Assembly: GCA_047621325.1 (NCBI GenBank)
Contig: JBLHLT010000001.1
Coordinates: 186,001 to 250,000 of the forward strand
Length of the DNA stretch: 64,000 bases
Origin: Bermanella sp047621325
GTDB lineage: Bacteria; Pseudomonadota; Gammaproteobacteria; Pseudomonadales; Oceanobacteraceae
Direction of reading: 5' to 3'
The notes under the pieces were generated by a model. It had not been told where the DNA came from. It did not search any database and saw nothing but the letters and a program-made list of their open reading frames with translations. Both the position numbers and the translations under genes were made by a program. The first letter of the stretch is position 1. Each line of letters begins with the position of its first letter. Shown piece by piece: positions 61,088-64,000 of this stretch.

Positions 61088-61875
61088 TGGCGAAAAAAAA
61101 CAAAGCTGAAATGGATCAAATCCAACAGCAGCAGCCGCTCATTGCCCACTTAATCGAATTACGTAATCGCCTACTTAAAGCAATTTTACTTATACTGGTT
61201 GTGTTCGTTGCGCTTTATGGTTTTTCGAATGAGCTGTACTTGTGGGTATCTAAACCGTTAGAAATTTTATTACCCGAAGGCAGCAGCATGATTGCGACGG
61301 GGGTCGCGTCTCCATTCTTAGTACCATTTAAACTGACTCTATTTGCCGCCGTATTCATTGCCATACCTTTTATATTGCATCAACTTTGGTCGTTTATTGC
61401 GCCGGGGCTATACAAACATGAAAAGCGTTTTGCAGTACCGTTACTATTAAGCAGTATCGTATTGTTTTATGCGGGCATTGCGTTTGCGTATTTTGTGGTA
61501 TTACCTTTAGCATTTGGGTTTTTTACGGCAGTCGGTCCAGAGGGTGTAAACTTTTTACCTGATATCAACAATATTTTAAATTTCATCCTTAAAATGTTTT
61601 TTGCATTTGGTGTGGCATTTGAAATCCCAATTGCCACTATCTTACTGATCATGACTGGCATTACATCTGTTGCGAGCTTGACCAGTAAGCGCCCCTATAT
61701 TTTTGTGGGTTGCTTTGTCATCGGCATGTTAGTAACACCGCCTGATGTCATCAGCCAAACCATTTTGGCCTTACCCATGTATTTATTGTTTGAGATTGGT
61801 ATTTTCTTTGGCCGCCTAGTTGAGAAAAGCAAACCACGTGAAGACAATCATGAAGAAACAGAAGAAAGTGCCTAA
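61087..61875 (+). CDS. tatC: Sec-independent translocase protein TatC
   Basis: From ATG 61087 the six-helix protein has 262 residues. The conserved parts are HLIELRNRLLKAI, PFKLTLFAAVFIAIPFILHQLW and PPDVISQTILALPMYLLFEIGIF. It is the receptor for twin-arginine signal peptides. The A of its start codon is shared with the tatB stop. Confidence 0.96.
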   Translation: MAKKNKAEMDQIQQQQPLIAHLIELRNRLLKAILLILVVFVALYGFSNELYLWVSKPLEILLPEGSSMIATGVASPFLVPFKLTLFAAVFIAIPFILHQLWSFIAPGLYKHEKRFAVPLLLSSIVLFYAGIAFAYFVVLPLAFGFFTAVGPEGVNFLPDINNILNFILKMFFAFGVAFEIPIATILLIMTGITSVASLTSKRPYIFVGCFVIGMLVTPPDVISQTILALPMYLLFEIGIFFGRLVEKSKPREDNHEETEESA

Positions 61876-61890
61876 ACAGGCACTTTCTTC
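61861..61890. terminator. Terminator overlapping the tatC stop
   Basis: GAAGAAAGTGCCT and AGGCACTTTCTTC make a strong stem whose loop contains the tatC stop; ATTTT follows. The minus-strand lipoprotein gene converges on it. Confidence 0.65.
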
Positions 61891-61900
61891 ATTTTAGCCA

Positions 61901-62299
61901 TTAGTTTTCTTCAACTAATACCCAAATAATATCCTGCTGTTTATCGTGATAACTATCGACTAACCTCGTTTTAATCGTGCCATTAATCGTTTGCTTTGTC
62001 GTACCATCCAATGTGCTTTGGCTTGATAAATTAGTTGCCCTTTCAGTCATCACTGTTTCCGCCGATATGGTGATACCTTTACGCGCTGCCAGCTCTAAAC
62101 GGGCTCTTGAGACTGCACATTCTTTTTGTTTGTACCTACCCAAAGCATGACTACCACAACTGGCTACAGCTTGATTATGTTTGGCTGAATTAATCCATTG
62201 TGGCCGATCAGATGACGACTGCATCGCACAAGCCAACAATAAATGCAGGCTAGCTAAAATACCCGTCACAAATAAAAGCTTTTTTATGATTTTTTTCAT
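61901..62299 (-). CDS. LPP20-like lipoprotein
   Basis: The 132-residue protein has a lipobox in SLHLLLACAMQ and a small alpha/beta domain (RPQWINSAKHNQAVASCGSHAL, ARLELAARKG, ... DIIWVLVEEN) of the kind found in LPP20-type lipoproteins. It diverges from a larger LPP20-like gene with 77 bases between the starts, so the two may be related and co-regulated. The function is unknown. Confidence 0.75.
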   Translation of the reverse strand: MKKIIKKLLFVTGILASLHLLLACAMQSSSDRPQWINSAKHNQAVASCGSHALGRYKQKECAVSRARLELAARKGITISAETVMTERATNLSSQSTLDGTTKQTINGTIKTRLVDSYHDKQQDIIWVLVEEN

Positions 62300-62376
62300 G
62301 TTTAAGTCTGGCGAGAATCTACGTTATTGGTTAAGGTTACGACATCCTAAACCCTAAATCCTTCAAGGAGAAGAAG

Positions 62377-62958
62377 ATGGCCCTAACTCGTATTCTTGGC
62401 ATCAGTGCATTAACCCTTTCACTTACAGCTTGCTTAGGCGGCGGTGAGAAACAAGTTGCACTGGATTGTACATTCCCAGACGCACCTCAAACAGCCGCTC
62501 CAGGCTGGGTATGTGACGAACCTGTTGAAGGTTTAGCCGTATCTGCGGTTGGTAGTGCTGACAAATCTGGCGCTGGCATGAACTTCATGAAGCAACAAGC
62601 CACTGCTGCTGCACGTGTTCAACTTGCACAAATGATGAAAGTACAAGTACAAAATATGGTTAAGCAATTTGCTGAAACCACTGGCGTTGGTGACAGCGAA
62701 ACCGTTGATAAAGTGAATACCTCTGTAACCAAGCAAATCACCAACGAAACACTTGTTGGCACTCGCATGTACAAATCTAAAACCAGCCCTAACGGTACTC
62801 TATACGTATTGGTTGGCTTAGATGACAAGGCCGCTGGCCTAATCCACGAAACAGCTCTAAAAACGTCTATGAACAACGAGAAGGCTCTATGGCAGAAGTT
62901 CCAAGCCAAAAAAGGCCATGACGAACTAGCGAAAGAAATCGCTAACATGGAAAAGTAA
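62377..62958 (+). CDS. LPP20 family lipoprotein
   Basis: The 193-residue protein has a lipobox (LTLSLTACLGG), then PGWVCDEPVEGLAVSAVGSA and a domain with AAARVQLAQMMKVQVQNMVKQF and TLYVLVGLD. These LPP20 features are shared with flagellar-associated FlgP/FlgT-like or stress lipoproteins, but no flagellar genes are near. AAGGAGAAGAAG precedes the ATG. A fragment of its 3' end is repeated downstream at 63044-63130. Confidence 0.82.
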   Translation: MALTRILGISALTLSLTACLGGGEKQVALDCTFPDAPQTAAPGWVCDEPVEGLAVSAVGSADKSGAGMNFMKQQATAAARVQLAQMMKVQVQNMVKQFAETTGVGDSETVDKVNTSVTKQITNETLVGTRMYKSKTSPNGTLYVLVGLDDKAAGLIHETALKTSMNNEKALWQKFQAKKGHDELAKEIANMEK

Positions 62959-62979
62959 GCTTTAGCTTAAATTTCTAAC

Positions 62980-63010
62980 AAAAAGTCCAGTGACCTCGCT
63001 GGGCTTTTTT
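62980..63010 (+). terminator. LPP20 gene terminator
   Basis: AGTCCAG and CTGGGCT (one G-T pair) with a loop of about nine bases are followed by six Ts. Confidence 0.8.
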
Positions 63011-63043
63011 ATGCCTGTTGTCATACCGCAATACGGCACTCTC

Positions 63044-63130
63044 AAGTTGCACAAGCCAAAAAAGGTCATGACGAACTAGCGAAACGCTTTATGTGCTCAC
63101 GGCTGCCGCCAACATAGAAAAGTAATCTTT
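63044..63130 (+). pseudogene. Duplicated 3' fragment of the LPP20 gene
   Basis: The bases closely match the end of the lipoprotein gene at 62896-62966: AAGTT, CAAGCCAAAAAAGG, CATGACGAACTAGCGAAA and then, after an insertion of about 17 bases, AACATAGAAAAGTAA with one change. No start or signal peptide accompanies it, so it is a remnant of a partial tandem duplication that jumped over the terminator. Confidence 0.8.
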
Positions 63131-63258
63131 TATCGCGTAAGACGTAAGGCAATGCCAGCCTCTACCCGCACAAAGTATCCGCTCTAAAAACCGTTCGCAC
63201 TGAGCAGCGAGGAACGAGCTAAGTCGAAGTATGGCTATCTTAAAAACACTCATGAGCT

Positions 63259-63825
63259 TCAACAAACAAGCGACTCTACTTTATTCAACCAACGCTCTTT
63301 TTGTTGATCGTTCGATCCAATTACTGGCCCAAAATAATGAATCGATTGATTCTTAATGCCAACAAAATCCAAAATCGTACGCTTTAGTTGCTTATATAAA
63401 GGATTACCCTGAATCCATTTATACCAAAAAACTGGCGTATCCAAAGTGACAATAATTTGCGCGGTACGACCCGTTAACAATTTCCTAGGAATCGATTTAT
63501 TTTCTTCATACTGAAAAGCAAAGCCTGATAAAAATATTCGATCAATAAGTCCTTTAAATTTGGCAGGCATACCACCCCACCACACAGGCACAATAAACAC
63601 GATATGGGTTGCCCATATAATCTGCTGTTGAATCGTTTTTAGATCGTCCTCTAAATCAGAAGAGATTTGATAACCCTCAGACAAGTCAGGGTTAAATACT
63701 AGCTCACCAATATGAACTTCTATTAGTTCATACTTTTTTTTAGCTGTTTCTGCATATCGCTGAGCCAGCGCCTTGCATAAGCTATCCGATTTAGGGTTAG
63801 CATTAATTAATAGAATTCGTTTCAT
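63259..63825 (-). CDS. NAD(P)H-dependent oxidoreductase, flavodoxin-like fold
   Basis: The 188-residue protein has the FMN/FAD loop ILLINANPKSDSL, VFIVPVWWGGMPAKFKGLIDR and FAFQYEENKSIPRKLLTG, as in MdaB/KefF/NQO1 quinone reductases. It probably reduces quinones or other electrophiles by two electrons. The upstream gene on the same strand, cut by the window, looks like a regulator. The ATG follows GGAGAT. Confidence 0.9.
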   Translation of the reverse strand: MKRILLINANPKSDSLCKALAQRYAETAKKKYELIEVHIGELVFNPDLSEGYQISSDLEDDLKTIQQQIIWATHIVFIVPVWWGGMPAKFKGLIDRIFLSGFAFQYEENKSIPRKLLTGRTAQIIVTLDTPVFWYKWIQGNPLYKQLKRTILDFVGIKNQSIHYFGPVIGSNDQQKERWLNKVESLVC

Positions 63826-63889
63826 AACATATCTCCTTTGAACACAGAGTTATGCTAAGCCTTTACCCTAGGGACAGAGTCAAGCTGAA

Positions 63890-64000
63890 TCAACAATAGT
63901 TTTCATCATTTTTTATGCATTCTGCAATTAATGACTGATAACGCTCTAAGCGGGACACATGAATATTAAGCTGTTCAATAGCCTCTTTTGACTGCTGCTT
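63890..64000 (-). CDS. C-terminal end of a probable regulator (MerR-type?), partial
   Basis: Thirty-seven codons are in view (ending ...RLERYQSLIAECIKNDENYC, stop at 63890). They form a long charged helix (KQQSKEAIEQLNIHVSRLER), as in the dimerisation coiled coil at the end of MerR-family proteins. MerR-like regulators commonly accompany quinone-reductase-like genes such as the next one, 64 bases downstream. The assignment is inference; the DNA-binding part lies beyond the edge. Confidence 0.45.
   Translation of the reverse strand, partial: KQQSKEAIEQLNIHVSRLERYQSLIAECIKNDENYC

Overview
The window looks like the chromosome of a moderately AT-rich marine gammaproteobacterium, probably of the Oceanospirillales type. 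This is inferred from gene order and protein style, not from a marker-gene comparison. The blocks argS-SPOR...hslVU and ubiE-ubiJ-ubiB-hisE-HIT-tatABC are pseudomonad/Oceanospirillales-like. I see no prophage, conjugative element, rRNA, tRNA or CRISPR array. The only transposase-like gene is a RAYT.

Layout. 1-3568 (minus): 2,3-dihydroxybenzoate genes (isochorismate synthase, DHB-AMP ligase, isochorismatase and the start of another ORF), diverging at a probable Fur box from an MFS / PepSY-TM / DUF2271 / DUF4198 operon (3687-6858). 6924-12337: a lipoprotein, the carboxynorspermidine pair, and a secreted PLC-like protein. 12392-16814: a small membrane protein, a fumarylacetoacetase-family enzyme, a RAYT bracketed by REPINs, and divergent D-2-hydroxyglutarate dehydrogenase and serA. 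17276-18354: an AraC-type regulator with a metal-binding-like N-terminus plus a DUF4396 membrane protein. 18673-29108 (minus): a nine-gene cobalamin operon headed by a B12 riboswitch. It combines corrinoid uptake (btuFCD) and salvage (cobO, cobC, cbiB) with an envelope-targeted CobN-like chelatase, an ExbB-like protein and a DUF2149 protein. 29516-33756: malic enzyme, rpmE, priA. 34173-38939: repeat-rich DNA, an SDR, a DUF6172 protein and an arsenic operon (arsR, a cysteine-less arsC copy, arsC, acr3). 39140-46770: argS, SPOR protein, outer-membrane and binding proteins, and hslVU behind a sigma-32-like promoter. 46904-54864: rimK, an aspartoacylase-like protein, CNNM and MgtE transporters, a Bax-like lipoprotein, an MscS-like channel, an ECF sigma factor and two bacterioferritin subunits. 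55172-64000: panE, ubiquinone genes, hisE, HIT, tatABC, two LPP20-like lipoproteins, a quinone-reductase-like flavoprotein and the end of a regulator-like gene.

The most interesting system is the CobN-like / ExbB-like / DUF2149 module inside the riboswitch-controlled B12 operon. It looks like an ion-gradient-driven envelope metal-tetrapyrrole machine without the CobS/CobT AAA+ partners. Other points are the RAYT/REPIN system (four near-identical hairpins), a family of three 147-150 bp inverted-repeat elements, an ArsC paralogue that has lost all three catalytic cysteines, a pair of bacterioferritin subunits with complementary metal/heme residues, and a duplicated 3' fragment of a lipoprotein gene.
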